Positions 33,620 through 42,816 are shown, numbered from the stretch's first letter. The stretch is DNA of 46,761 nucleotides from Deltaproteobacteria bacterium (GCA_031263485.1 JAISFS010000043.1:1-46761); one strand, 5' to 3'. Numbers and translations: made by a program. The notes: generated by a model not told the origin, from the sequence alone.

Positions 33620-34801
33620 TGGATATTTCCATTGTCTCCCGGATCATTCTGTCGGCTATAGGCGCAAGCCGACACGCGGCCTGCCAGAACAAAAAAGCCG
33701 CGCGGGCCAAAACCGGATCGCGGTTCAGCCTTGCGGCACAAAAAAACCCGCCGCCGTCCTGAAGGGATAAGCGCGGGCAAAACTCTCGGCGGTATTGAAG
33801 AGGCTGCTAGGTGACCCTACCGAAACAGAGACAGAAAAAACAAGAGAAGAGAGAGAGAGAGAGAGAGTGCAATAATCATGCCAGAAACCGCAATGGGATT
33901 GCGGATCCAGCAGGCCGTTATTGCATCTGGAGATGGGATAATTGCTTTGTCAGACTTGACTGTGGGGTTTTTCACAAACACATGCAAATCCTGAGCTAAA
34001 GTCGCCGGTTTCGGCGACGCTAACCGTCTGGGAAATCCTAAAGCGTCATAATATAGAGGATCACGCATATCTGTGTCAATAGCGGTGAATCTACCGCAAA
34101 ATCGATTCAAAGTCCAGGGTTTTCCTCGCGAACCTCTCTCTTCTGTGGTTTTCGGGTTGACTTTAAGGTAGCTTTCCATCGGCGTAATCGCTCGCTCAAC
34201 CCTCGATGCCTATTTCCACGGGTACCGCTTACCTGATTTAATCTAGATGACTAAGTCAATATCAACATATTTAGAATATGCAGGAAGCGGAATCGTTCCC
34301 CATCCTCCCCGGCCTTGCACCACCCCTACAGAATTGGCCTGCTGGATTCATCATGATCCTGCTCCACTTCCCAAAATTTAAATGCCCTGAAATTATTTTC
34401 CGGAGCCTGCGGGAATGTCGAGAATTATCCGGAAGCCTTACAAGGCAAACATTGACGGGGGAGCCTTCCCATTGCACCAGGCCGTAATGCATCACAGGAA
34501 ATAATCGTGAGGGCTATGGCCGCGTTTAAGGCACCTGGCAATGACCGTCATCATGCGGGCCGGTCTCGCCAGTTCAAATTTTGCTTCCCGCTCCTGGAAC
34601 CCGACCACCCGGTACAAGCCGTGCGCAAGTTTTCAGCGGACGTCACGCGCAAGCCAGCGGGACGGTCGCGCGCGATCGACCGCGCGTCAGGCGCGATCCT
34701 TCGGCTACCGCGCGGTCGGACACCATCCGGCCCGATTCCCCCGAGCATCGGACGTCCCTCCACGCCGTCCCATGTCCGCCTCCGCCATTGCCCCGTTCGC
34801 T
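33620..34801. other. 1.2-kb gap, one doubtful minus-strand frame
   Basis: The only candidate gene is a 120-residue minus-strand frame (33817-34179) beginning MESYLKVNPKTTEERG and containing FTAIDTDMRDPLYYDALGFP. It has no clear ribosome binding site, and its hydrophobic end is simply the GA microsatellite read as Leu-Ser repeats. I would not call it a gene. Positions 34230-34480 are noticeably AT-richer than the surroundings. Confidence 0.4.
33849..33867. repeat. (GA)9 microsatellite
   Basis: Nine uninterrupted GA dinucleotides plus a G, with imperfect GA/AAG sequence on the left. Slippage-prone, in non-coding DNA. Confidence 0.9.
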
Positions 34802-34830
34802 TTTACAGGTGTCCGCGGCGGTGCTAAGAT
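34802..34830 (+). promoter_or_regulatory. Sigma-70-type promoter of the propeller lipoprotein
   Basis: TTTACA (34802-34807), a 17-base spacer and TAAGAT (34825-34830). The expected start is near 34837, leaving a leader of about 70 bases before the ATG at 34909. The -10 is identical to that of the promoter at 6655-6683. Confidence 0.5.
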
Positions 34831-34908
34831 GCCTCAGGCCCCTAGCCCCCTTGCCCTCGCGGACCCGGCTCGCCCGGGCCGCCGACGGGGGGCCGCGGAG
34901 GAGGCGCC

Positions 34909-36288
34909 ATGAGACACGCATTGCTGGGATACCTGACGCTCGCACTCGCGCTCGCGCTCGCCGCCGGAACCGCCGGCTGCTCCGGCGGCCCTGCCTCGGC
35001 GGGCGACCGCTCGCCTTCACTGGAATGGGAGCGCACCTACGGGGGGAGCGGGGACGAGGAAATCTACGCCATAGCCGCCGCGGCGGACGGCGGGGTCGTG
35101 CTGGCGGGTTACTCCGCGAGTTCCGACGGGGACCTGCCCGGCACACGCGCGGGACAGGACGCGTGGCTCCTGAAGCTGGGACCGTCCGGGAACCCGGAAT
35201 GGCAGACGGTTTTGGGCGGCTCCATGGACGACGTGGCCATATCCGTGAGCCAGACCACGGACGGCGGCTTCGTGTCGGCGGGCTTTACCTGGTCGGGGGA
35301 CGGCAACTTCCCGGCGCCGGAAGGCGCCCGCGCCCGTCCGGAGACCCCGCCGGAGTCCGCCATGGCCCGCCCCGCTCCTGGCCGGCAGGGGCCGCGTCGC
35401 GCCTGGGCGGCCAAGGTGGACGGCACGGGCAGGGTACAATGGGCCAGGGTCTACGGCCTCGACGGCTTCTACGGCATAAGCGCGATCGCCCCGGCGGCGG
35501 ACGGCGGCTTCATAGCCGTGGGGGACGTCCTCTCCAACGATGCGGCCTGCCGCGCCGAGGGCCCGAAACCCTTCAGCTTCGACATCTGGGCGCTCAGGCT
35601 GGACCAGCTCGGCGAGGTCCTCTGGCTGAGATGCCTTGGCGAGCCCCTGAACGACCTCCCCCTGGGGGCCGTGGCATCGGCCGACGGCGGGGCGGTCCTC
35701 GGCGCCACCGCCTGGGACAGGGGCCGTGAGTCCGGCGCCCCGGCGGGGCCCGGCGAGGGCGCCTGGGCAACGGCCCTGGGGCCCGACGGACGGACGCTCT
35801 GGACTAGGGAGTACGCCGGGGCCGGCGCGGAGAGGGCTTTCTCGTTCCGCGCAACGCCCAAGGGCGGCTACGTGATCGCGGGCATGAAGGGGTCCTGGGG
35901 TCCGGGCACCGACACGCAGAGGGTAAACGCCGCCGTCAAGACAGGCGTGGACGGCGAGGTGGACTGGAGCTCCGTGCCCGGCGGCGCGGGCCGCCTCATA
36001 GACGTGCTCCCTTCCGCGGGCGGTTACCTGGCGGTGCTGATCCCCTTTACCGGCGACCAGGGCCCTTCCGGGGCCGGATCGCATCCCCACGATCTGGTGC
36101 TGGCCCGCCTGGGCGCCGGAGGCGCCGAGGAGTGGCGCAGTGGCTACGGTCAGGCTGAAGGCCGCCCGGCAACCGCCTTCACGGTCGCGGCGGACGGGGG
36201 CCTCGTCGCCGCAGGCGCCGTCCAGAAGCCCCGGGGGCCCGGGGAGAGCGGTGACAAGGATGCCTGGGCGATGAAGCTCACCCCTTGA
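34909..36288 (+). CDS. Lipoprotein with seven propeller-like repeats
   Basis: 459 residues. A lipoprotein signal (LALALALAAGTAGC, Cys24) places it in the cell envelope. After it come seven repeats of about 55-60 residues. Each opens with a Trp motif and reaches ADGG-V-AG: WERTYGGSGDE, WQTVLGGSMDD, WARVYGLDG, WLRCLGEPLND, WTREYAGAGAE, WSSVPGGAG and WRSGYGQAEG. Between them recur DAWLLKLGPSG-like strands. This pattern fits a seven-bladed beta-propeller of the kind annotated as delta-60 or PQQ-like repeat proteins. Such proteins usually bind other proteins or glycans; no catalytic motif is visible. GGAGGAGG lies eight bases before the ATG. It has its own promoter at 34802-34830 and no operon partner. 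Function unknown. Confidence 0.85.
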   Translation: MRHALLGYLTLALALALAAGTAGCSGGPASAGDRSPSLEWERTYGGSGDEEIYAIAAAADGGVVLAGYSASSDGDLPGTRAGQDAWLLKLGPSGNPEWQTVLGGSMDDVAISVSQTTDGGFVSAGFTWSGDGNFPAPEGARARPETPPESAMARPAPGRQGPRRAWAAKVDGTGRVQWARVYGLDGFYGISAIAPAADGGFIAVGDVLSNDAACRAEGPKPFSFDIWALRLDQLGEVLWLRCLGEPLNDLPLGAVASADGGAVLGATAWDRGRESGAPAGPGEGAWATALGPDGRTLWTREYAGAGAERAFSFRATPKGGYVIAGMKGSWGPGTDTQRVNAAVKTGVDGEVDWSSVPGGAGRLIDVLPSAGGYLAVLIPFTGDQGPSGAGSHPHDLVLARLGAGGAEEWRSGYGQAEGRPATAFTVAADGGLVAAGAVQKPRGPGESGDKDAWAMKLTP

Positions 36289-37112
36289 CTGCTCCGCCGC
36301 GCACCGACCGGGCCGCATGGCCTCGGCCAAATGCGCGACCTCGGGCGCGGGCCATGGCGGACATCGCGTTGCGGCCCATGACGCTTGCCGGGAGGCGGCC
36401 AACCGCGCGCGGGGAAACGCCCCGTGCGCGGGGGTACGGGGGCCGGACCTGACCGGGTCCAACGTCACGTGCGAGGGGCCGTTGCCCAGGAACCCCCAGG
36501 TTTCGTAGCGGCAACATATACCCCCACCCTTAACGGGGAGATCGACCGCCGCAAGGTTACGCACTTGCGCCTCTCGCGAACCGTCCCTCCCCGCGCAACT
36601 CGACCGCGATTTCGTTTCCCGTGAACCCTGACGCCATTCCCTCGCGACCCTGAACTCCTTTGTGCCGACCCCGTCGGCTGCTCATCCGTACCCGCCCTGC
36701 TCCGGACCCCACAGTGGGTCACCCGCCTGTTTCCTCCCGCGCCTCGGAGGCCCCTGGACTCACGGGCCACCGGTCACCGGTCACCTCCCCGCCCTGGAGC
36801 TCGGATTTCAAGATGGGCCAGTCGGCAGACCTTGCCCTGGCAGTCATCATGACGAAGAGCTTCCCGGTGAGGCCCTGGCGCCGACAGCCTTGGAATCGAA
36901 AGGTTTTCAGCGCTCAGGAGGCCGTCAGTGCGGTTCGGTACGAAACCCCATAAGCTGGCGCGGGGCGACCACGCAGACTGGCCAGGGCATCGGCGCGTTG
37001 TCGATGCCCGTGCCAGAGCCGCTTCGACCGCGCCGGGCGTCCCGACCGCGAAGAGCCTTTCCGCAGGGGGAAGCCGACCGGCGCTCGGGAGGCGCCTCGG
37101 AAGACATCGAGA
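36289..37112. other. Gap of about 820 bases
   Basis: It lies between the convergent lipoprotein and AAA-ATPase genes. Only chance frames are seen, and no clear terminator for either gene. The segment 36700-36774 resembles 39480-39551 on the other side of the AAA-ATPase gene. Confidence 0.45.
36700..36774 (+). repeat. Imperfect direct repeat, left copy
   Basis: 75 bases starting ctccgg, containing cacccgcctg and gcctcgg, and ending ccggt. They align with few gaps to 39480-39551 in the same orientation; by eye about three quarters of the positions agree. The two copies flank the 37113-39035 gene. Confidence 0.5.
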
Positions 37113-39035
37113 TCAGCCGACCGGCCATTCACCCTTCTTGAATTTGATCCTCACGTGCGTCGTGCCGCAAATGGACACGGCCACGGCATAAATCACTTTC
37201 CCCTCTTCAAGATATTTCAGCAAGTACCTTTTCGCCTCAATCTGCTTGAAAGCCATGCCTATGCCGTGATCGAGAACGCGTCCAACCGCAACTTCCTTTT
37301 CCTTACTTGACATTTTCCTGGCGGAACTGGCTCGTTTGAAGCCGAGCTTACCGGGATTGCCGTTTGCCTGGATACCGTGTTTTGATCCTGCCGTTCGGTC
37401 GTCTGCATACCGGAACCCGGCTGCGACATTCTCGTTTCCATCGAAATCCGGTTGTGCCTGGAAATCAGGATCTACGGTAAAATCCGCCAAATGATCAGCT
37501 TTATCGTATTTAATCTCCACCACCAATATTTCTTCGGCTTCTCCTTTAATGACAAGATCGGTTTTCCCGGTGGCCGACGGATCCTGGGGCAAGACGCAAT
37601 CTCCCAAATCATTGAAAAAGGTATAGAGCAGAGCGTTATAAAACGTTTCGCTTTTGGTATGCATATCCCATGGAATCTTGGAAAAAAGGTGTGACATCAG
37701 CCTTTGGGCTTCACCGGATCTATGCTTACAAAATGCCTTGTAGAGCCTCAAGTAGTTGCCCTTGCCATAGACTTCAGGTTGTGTCTTGAGCGCAGGGATG
37801 ACTTTGGCGGCGATGTAATCCTTCGTAATCGATTTTCTGATTTCTTTATTTGGAACGACAAGATCATACGGCGCTGAGCTGTTTAAAGGATCAGGTTTCC
37901 TGAGCGTAAGGTAACCGGCTTGCATCAGAATCGTCTCGGGCTTGACGGCAACAATATCATCATGTCCGATTTTTCCTGCGAAAACATAATTGTCATTCAA
38001 TTGCGTTCCGAAAAATTTAGCTAATATGTCAAGGTCTTGCACATGAGTCGAACCTCCAGTCTGGAACCAATAATTCCCAAAAGCATTGTTCTTGAAAAGA
38101 CTCAGTAGAGAATGAGGGTTTAGCACCCTTGATATTCCGTCCCAGCTATAACCATCGTACCATTCCATTATTGAACGGAAAAAATCATCCGCAGTGAACC
38201 CAGGGCCGAAATCCGTATATCCCTGGAACGCTGAAAGCGATGATTGTAGATGATCTCGAAAATATTTATGTATTTCATCGGATGTAAATCCGCATATTGT
38301 CGAAAAATCTTCGGCAAACGTGATGTCATTCAGGTTGTTCAACGCCGACAACAGCGATAGTTTTGAAAAATTTGTAATTCCGGTTATGAAAACTGTTCGC
38401 AACAAAGGTTCGCGGGCTTTTAGCGTGCCGTAAAAAACATGAAGGTGTTGCCGTGCGGCTTCTGCATTATCCGGATGTGATATGTTGAAAGTAATGGGCG
38501 TGTCGTATTCGTCTATCAAAAGCGCGGTTTTGCGCAAATCAGCTTTTCCTGTCTCTTTTCCCCCGATATCCAACGGAATCTTATCATAATAGTCGTATAG
38601 TCCTGTCAAGAACTTAAAAAGGGCATCTCCGCTTGTCTTGGCCTTGAAGCGTATGCCGAGCCTGTCGGCTTGAAAGGTCAAGCGCTCCGCCAGATATTCG
38701 CTCAAGTCGCAGGGAACGTCCTTGAAATCGCTCATGTCAATCCGTATAACGTGTGACCTTTCCCACTTGTAGCCGAGCTTGGGCTCCATGATATCAAACC
38801 CTTTGAACAATTCACTTCTTCCTTTAAGAATCTGTTCGATCGTGTCAAGGAGAAGAGACTTGCCGAACCTTCTGGGACGTGCCAGGAAATGATAGATCGA
38901 GCCATCGGTCAACAGATCGTGGATCATCCTGGTCTTGTCCACGTAAACGCAATTCATTTCCAGCAAGTTGCTTAAAGTTTGAGTTCCAATCCCCAAATTC
39001 TCTATCAGCACTTTTCCGATTCCTTTCACTCCCAT
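37113..39035 (-). CDS. AAA-ATPase-like / PD-(D/E)XK nuclease-like protein
   Basis: 640 residues of the common AAA-ATPase_like plus PD-(D/E)XK superfamily architecture, often present in many copies in gut bacteria; its role is unknown. YVDKTRMIHDLL (31-42) is the usual start of the family. Walker A is RPRRFGKS (53-60) and Walker B is LLIDEYDTPI (172-181). FITGITNFSKLSLLSALNNL is the conserved sensor region. The nuclease core is GKTDLVIKG (Asp493) with VVEIKYDKA (Glu507, Lys509) and a later AFKQIEAKRY (Gln598). About 80 residues of charged, Gly/Asn-rich sequence are inserted between the last two motifs, where most relatives have only a few. Base use is clearly AT-richer than the neighbouring genes, which suggests transfer. 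The start is uncertain: a GTG at 39011 with AAAGGAA upstream is as good as the ATG at 39035. Confidence 0.88.
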   Translation of the reverse strand: MGVKGIGKVLIENLGIGTQTLSNLLEMNCVYVDKTRMIHDLLTDGSIYHFLARPRRFGKSLLLDTIEQILKGRSELFKGFDIMEPKLGYKWERSHVIRIDMSDFKDVPCDLSEYLAERLTFQADRLGIRFKAKTSGDALFKFLTGLYDYYDKIPLDIGGKETGKADLRKTALLIDEYDTPITFNISHPDNAEAARQHLHVFYGTLKAREPLLRTVFITGITNFSKLSLLSALNNLNDITFAEDFSTICGFTSDEIHKYFRDHLQSSLSAFQGYTDFGPGFTADDFFRSIMEWYDGYSWDGISRVLNPHSLLSLFKNNAFGNYWFQTGGSTHVQDLDILAKFFGTQLNDNYVFAGKIGHDDIVAVKPETILMQAGYLTLRKPDPLNSSAPYDLVVPNKEIRKSITKDYIAAKVIPALKTQPEVYGKGNYLRLYKAFCKHRSGEAQRLMSHLFSKIPWDMHTKSETFYNALLYTFFNDLGDCVLPQDPSATGKTDLVIKGEAEEILVVEIKYDKADHLADFTVDPDFQAQPDFDGNENVAAGFRYADDRTAGSKHGIQANGNPGKLGFKRASSARKMSSKEKEVAVGRVLDHGIGMAFKQIEAKRYLLKYLEEGKVIYAVAVSICGTTHVRIKFKKGEWPVG

Positions 39036-39591
39036 ATTTAATTATCAATGGTCAAGTTCCTTGCAACCGTTTCGCATTGGCACGTCAGCATTCAATCGCC
39101 ACAAACGTTACGGGTTTTGGCACCCATCCAGGAAGATAGCCGCATGGCTGACCGACATGCAGATTCCTCGGTCAAAGACAAATCTATCGACAAGGATACT
39201 CGCATACAAATGTCAATCTATTCTACCGTTTTCCGTGAATCATTGTCAAGGCTATTTAGCGACAGCAACGACAGCCGTCCAAATGATTTGATGGGCTGGG
39301 TTTCTATCGCATCCGTTCACGCAGGTTGCTCCGAATGCCCTATCACCTGCATATTCCCATTTAGCCAAGCTGTCCTGTCACGCCGTCCCCGCCTGAGGGC
39401 ATGCCTTAGCCCTTCAGATCGGGATCCTTGAATTTCAGTCCGGCCAGCGCTACGATCGGGGCGACCGTGCCCATCCCAGCTCCGGGCTCTGCCGAGGGGC
39501 ACCCGCCTGATTCCGCCCGTGCCTCGGGGCCCTGACTTCACGTGCCCCGGTGGCGATCTGATTTTGCCGATGGTCCGGGAGAAGATACACC
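39036..39591. other. Gap between divergent AAA-ATPase and iron-sulfur protein genes
   Basis: About 550 bases that should hold both promoters. The left half is AT-richer, like the AAA-ATPase gene; the right half is GC-rich. TTGGCACG at 39076-39083 looks like half a sigma-54 site, but the -12 element is absent. No gene is recognised. Confidence 0.4.
39480..39551 (+). repeat. Imperfect direct repeat, right copy
   Basis: 72-base counterpart of 36700-36774, sharing ctccgg, cacccgcctg, gcctcgg and the final ccggt. It ends 40 bases before the start codon of the iron-sulfur protein gene, so it may instead be an upstream element of that gene of which the left copy is a stray duplicate. Confidence 0.5.
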
Positions 39592-40503
39592 ATGCCAGCC
39601 GAAACCGACCCCGCCTCGCCATCATCGCTTCGTGCCGAAGGCCGCCCTCCTATGGCTGCTTTAGCCGCCGCCATGGAGGAGGAGGCCGCGCTCTTCCCCG
39701 ACTCCCCCGAAAACTCATCGCCCAGCGATGGCTGGAGGCTCTTCGGGAGACCGTTCTTCGGCTTCGCCGCAGGGGACGACCCCGCCTGGCTTTCCGTAAG
39801 GAAGGCCGTCGGGGCGAACTCCTGGACTCCCCTGGAGGCCTTCCGGGCCGGCAAGCCGGGTTCGGCGGCTACGGCGGCGGAGCTCACGGTCGCGGTTGCG
39901 GTCTTTCCCCAGACTCCCGAGACGGTGGCCGACCAGGCGACCGCCTCGGGACTCCCGGGCAGGCGTTGGATCACGAGCCGTTTCTTCCACGGTCGGGCCG
40001 CGAACGGGCTCATGTTGCGCCTCTCGGCGCGCCTGGAGGCCCTGGGCGCCGAGTGCTCGCTTCCGGATCTCGCGCCCGGCTTCAGCTCCGGGCCCCGCCC
40101 GGGCGGGATTAGCTCCTCATGGTCGCATCGCCACGCCGCCTGGGTCGCGGGGCTGGGGACCTTCGGGCTTTCGGGGGGGCTCATCACCCGAGCGGGCATC
40201 GCCCACAGGCTTGGATCGGTCGTCCTGCGCGCCAGGGTGACGCCCACGCCCAGGGCCTACGCGGGCTTCCGGGACTGGTGCCTGTTTTTCGGTTCGGGGA
40301 TCTGCGGTAAATGCGCGTCCCGCTGCCCCGCCGGCGCGATTGGCCCGAAGGGGCACGACAAGGCACTGTGCAAGGGCTTCCTTGACTCCACGGTCAAGCC
40401 CTGGGCCGCGAAGCGTTTCCCGGACATGCCCGGGGCGTACGGCTGCGGGCTCTGCCAGAGCGCCGTGCCCTGCGCATCCCGCGCCCCGCTGCCGCGGACG
40501 TGA
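39592..40503 (+). CDS. QueG-like two-[4Fe-4S] iron-sulfur protein
   Basis: 303 residues resembling epoxyqueuosine reductase-type proteins. SHRHAAWVAGLGTFGLSGGL (about 183-202) with ITRAGIAHRLGSVV following is the cofactor-region signature of the group. Eight cysteines for two [4Fe-4S] clusters follow: DWC, ICGKCASRCP, ALC, and GCGLCQSAVPC near the end. It is shorter than true QueG (about 340-380 residues) and belongs to a set of relatives often annotated only as 4Fe-4S proteins, so a role in queuosine modification is not established. The N-terminal 20 residues are Pro/Ser-rich, and an alternative ATG lies 20 codons in. GGGAGAAG precedes the chosen ATG. It stands alone on the plus strand. Confidence 0.75.
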   Translation: MPAETDPASPSSLRAEGRPPMAALAAAMEEEAALFPDSPENSSPSDGWRLFGRPFFGFAAGDDPAWLSVRKAVGANSWTPLEAFRAGKPGSAATAAELTVAVAVFPQTPETVADQATASGLPGRRWITSRFFHGRAANGLMLRLSARLEALGAECSLPDLAPGFSSGPRPGGISSSWSHRHAAWVAGLGTFGLSGGLITRAGIAHRLGSVVLRARVTPTPRAYAGFRDWCLFFGSGICGKCASRCPAGAIGPKGHDKALCKGFLDSTVKPWAAKRFPDMPGAYGCGLCQSAVPCASRAPLPRT

Positions 40504-40821
40504 TTCATCGTCCCGCGCCGCCGATGCGGGGCTTCGTTCCCCCCCCTGACGCGAGGCATCGTCCTCCGCCCCGGACGTGAAACATCTTCCCCTCGCGCTC
40601 CGGAAACGCCTCCGCTACGGAAACCGTATCCGCCGTGCCATCCGGGCCACCGAAGCAACGGCGCGTGCCTTGCTTGCGGCTGCGCCTTGCCTGTGGCCGC
40701 GCCTCCCCTGAGGATACGGCGAAGCGCGAAGCGGGGATCGGCTTCAACGGATGCGACCGCGCTCTGGAATTTTCCCGCAGGGGCGGGCTGTCCAAGGCTC
40801 TCGCGGCATAAAGTCTCGCGA
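40504..40821. other. Gap of about 320 bases
   Basis: Between two convergent genes. Three loosely similar phrases (gattcatcgtccc, ggcatcgtcctcc, aaacatcttcccc) occur between 40503 and 40595. No strong terminator or gene is seen. Confidence 0.4.
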
Positions 40822-42816
40822 TCAGGACCGGCGCGGGTCCGAGACGTCGTCGAGCTTCTTCATCGCCGCCTCGGTTCGCGGCCTTCTATTGTATAGACGG
40901 TAATGGATCTCGCGCCTGTCGCCGCTGTAGACGACGTGGGTCGATCTCTTGGTTTCTGCCATGTCGATCAGCGCTGTCCTCAAGGATCGGGTAGCCAGCA
41001 GCCTCTCCCCGTCGTCCCCTTCGCTGCCATCGTCCCCTTCTTCCTCATCTTTCGCTCCCCCCGCTCCCCTGCCTTCGGCGACGCCTCTCGCTCCCCTGCC
41101 TTCGGCGACGCCCCCCGCGCCCCTGCCTTCGGCGACGCCTCTCGCTCCCTTGCCTTGGGAGGCGCCCTTGGCGCCCTTGTCGCCCCCCGAGCGCTCCGCG
41201 AGTATGCCGGCCATTACGGCCGCGTACTCGAAGCCGTCGAACCCTTCGCTCTGGAAGCCGTAAAACAGGCCGCCGGGCTCCTCCTCCGCCCGCCAGCCGT
41301 ATGGGGGAGTGAAGTCGCCCCAGGCTTTGCGCATATGCCAACCCACGAGATATGCAAGCATCGCCACGAGCATGACGGCGGACGCCTCCGCGTCGTCCCC
41401 CTGCGAGAAGAGCCCTCGGTTTCCGACGGCGTCCAGGATCTTCATGGCGCCGAAGGCGCGCCTGTGGATGCCCAGGAGCCTCACGCACTCCTCCGGGCCC
41501 GCGACCGACGCGGGCAGGCTCGTCCTCAGCCCCTTCACCCCGTCCAGACGCCTGTCGGCGTCGACGGCGTCCTGCCTCACCGTGCAGACGGGCGGGCGCC
41601 CCTTAACCTTTTTTATGTGGAACAGGCTTTTCGCGCGGGGGGTGTCCACCAAGCCCCTCAGCTCATCCCGGAGCTGATCGTCGTTCCTGATGGAGCCCGA
41701 GTCGATCTCTTTCCCAATCTCCTCGAGGCGGCACCCGACCCAGGAAATCAGGTTGTCCCTCTTCGTGGCCCTCACGAGCGCCAGGGTCGGATCCCGCCAC
41801 CCCACCAGCCTCTCGCCCGTGCGCCCGCCGTCCCCGAGCTCGAAGGGGCCGTCGCGCCCCTCGCCGTCCGGGAGAGGCATGAGCTCCGCCAGGGACGGCG
41901 CCTGCTGGACGGGTACGGTCACTATCCAGCCGGCGCGCACGCCGACTCCCAGGGCCGCCAGATCCTTTTCCGAGGTCCCCGGCCCCACCACGGCCACGGT
42001 GTCCTTGAACCCCAAGGGGCGGACGGCGGCGTCCGCTGCCTCCACTACGACGCTCCGGTCGGGGTCGCCGCTCGGCATGACCGCCAGGGTCACGGGCCGC
42101 CCGCGACCGTCCGTGGCAATCGCGAAGGACCTCCGAGGGCCGGGCGTATCCGACTCCATTGAAGGGGCCGAGAGGAACTGAGAGGACGACCATTCCCTGT
42201 ATTCGCGCCTCTCGGCCCGTTTCCGCTGGGCCTGGCCCCCCTTCGGCCAGGAGGACGCGGCGACCAGGACGGGCTCCCCTTCCGCAAGGTGCCTTTCCGC
42301 CAGCCTCCGCTGGACTCCCTCCCGCGAGGCCCAGAGCCATCTCAAGGCGGCTGCGAGGCAACCCGGCCCCCCGCGGTCGATCCCGAACTCCTCTGCGACG
42401 GTGGTCGAGTGCAACGTCTGGTAGAGCCCGTCCTCGTAATCGATCCCGCCCTTGCCCTCGGGCTCTATCACGAACGCCGCCGCGAGCCCCATGACAAGCT
42501 CCCTTTCGGGGCAGGGCTCCGGGCTCAGGATCTCGGCAAGCCCGAACCGGTCCATGGTCTTCCGGATGGCCGAGACGTGGCCCGAACTGCGGAGGCCGTA
42601 CAGCTCCCTCCTCCAGGGCGAGACCTGCCCTCCTGGCCCGGCGGCCTCCCGGAAGGACTCCTGCGCGATCTTCCTGAGGCTCTCGGGCCAGCGGCCGACA
42701 TCGGCCACGGTCCTTTTCCTCGACCTCCCGCCATCGGCTTTCCCGTCCCCGCGCACGGGTACCCTCAACAGAAGTGATATGTCCCCGTTCCTGTTCCTGA
42801 TCATTTCGAAAAGCAT
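40822..42816 (-). CDS. Transposase-like protein without DDE residues (IS1634/IS4-type)
   Basis: 664-residue intact frame. The layout follows IS1634-type transposases: a short N-terminal beta region (MIRNRNGDISLLLRVPV), a helical part, a core, and a helical end. The first catalytic Asp region is LVAASSW (185-190) where relatives have a yDvT motif. The second is VAVVGPG (274-280) where relatives have VaDrG. The last helix is IHRRAFGAMK (450-459) where relatives have vE.aFR.lK. All three acidic residues are absent. The matching context AIATDGRGRPVTLAVMPSGD (relatives: vd..G.Pl....f.GN) supports the alignment. Residues about 549-585 are Gly/Ala/Arg repeats of nine residues. AGGAAAGG precedes the ATG. 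No terminal inverted repeats were found. It may be a domesticated protein or a decaying element that happens to remain open. The family call is from motif pattern only. Confidence 0.6.
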   Translation of the reverse strand: MLFEMIRNRNGDISLLLRVPVRGDGKADGGRSRKRTVADVGRWPESLRKIAQESFREAAGPGGQVSPWRRELYGLRSSGHVSAIRKTMDRFGLAEILSPEPCPERELVMGLAAAFVIEPEGKGGIDYEDGLYQTLHSTTVAEEFGIDRGGPGCLAAALRWLWASREGVQRRLAERHLAEGEPVLVAASSWPKGGQAQRKRAERREYREWSSSQFLSAPSMESDTPGPRRSFAIATDGRGRPVTLAVMPSGDPDRSVVVEAADAAVRPLGFKDTVAVVGPGTSEKDLAALGVGVRAGWIVTVPVQQAPSLAELMPLPDGEGRDGPFELGDGGRTGERLVGWRDPTLALVRATKRDNLISWVGCRLEEIGKEIDSGSIRNDDQLRDELRGLVDTPRAKSLFHIKKVKGRPPVCTVRQDAVDADRRLDGVKGLRTSLPASVAGPEECVRLLGIHRRAFGAMKILDAVGNRGLFSQGDDAEASAVMLVAMLAYLVGWHMRKAWGDFTPPYGWRAEEEPGGLFYGFQSEGFDGFEYAAVMAGILAERSGGDKGAKGASQGKGARGVAEGRGAGGVAEGRGARGVAEGRGAGGAKDEEEGDDGSEGDDGERLLATRSLRTALIDMAETKRSTHVVYSGDRREIHYRLYNRRPRTEAAMKKLDDVSDPRRS
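41063..41170 (-). repeat. Four in-frame copies of a 27-bp repeat
   Basis: Units starting gctcccctgccttcggcgac lie at 41063, 41090, 41117 and 41144, the last one diverged. They encode nine-residue repeats (GARGVAEGR type) in the C-terminal third of the transposase-like protein. Confidence 0.85.

Noticed and set aside
33817..34179. 120-residue minus-strand gene
   Set aside because: No ribosome binding site, and its hydrophobic tail is the GA microsatellite read in frame; at best a remnant.
35017..36564. 515-codon minus-strand frame over the propeller lipoprotein
   Set aside because: Shadow frame; the plus-strand gene has a signal peptide, ribosome binding site, promoter and seven regular repeats.
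39076..39092. Second sigma-54 promoter between the AAA-ATPase and iron-sulfur genes
   Set aside because: TTGGCACG is present, but the -12 TTGC element is missing at the required spacing.
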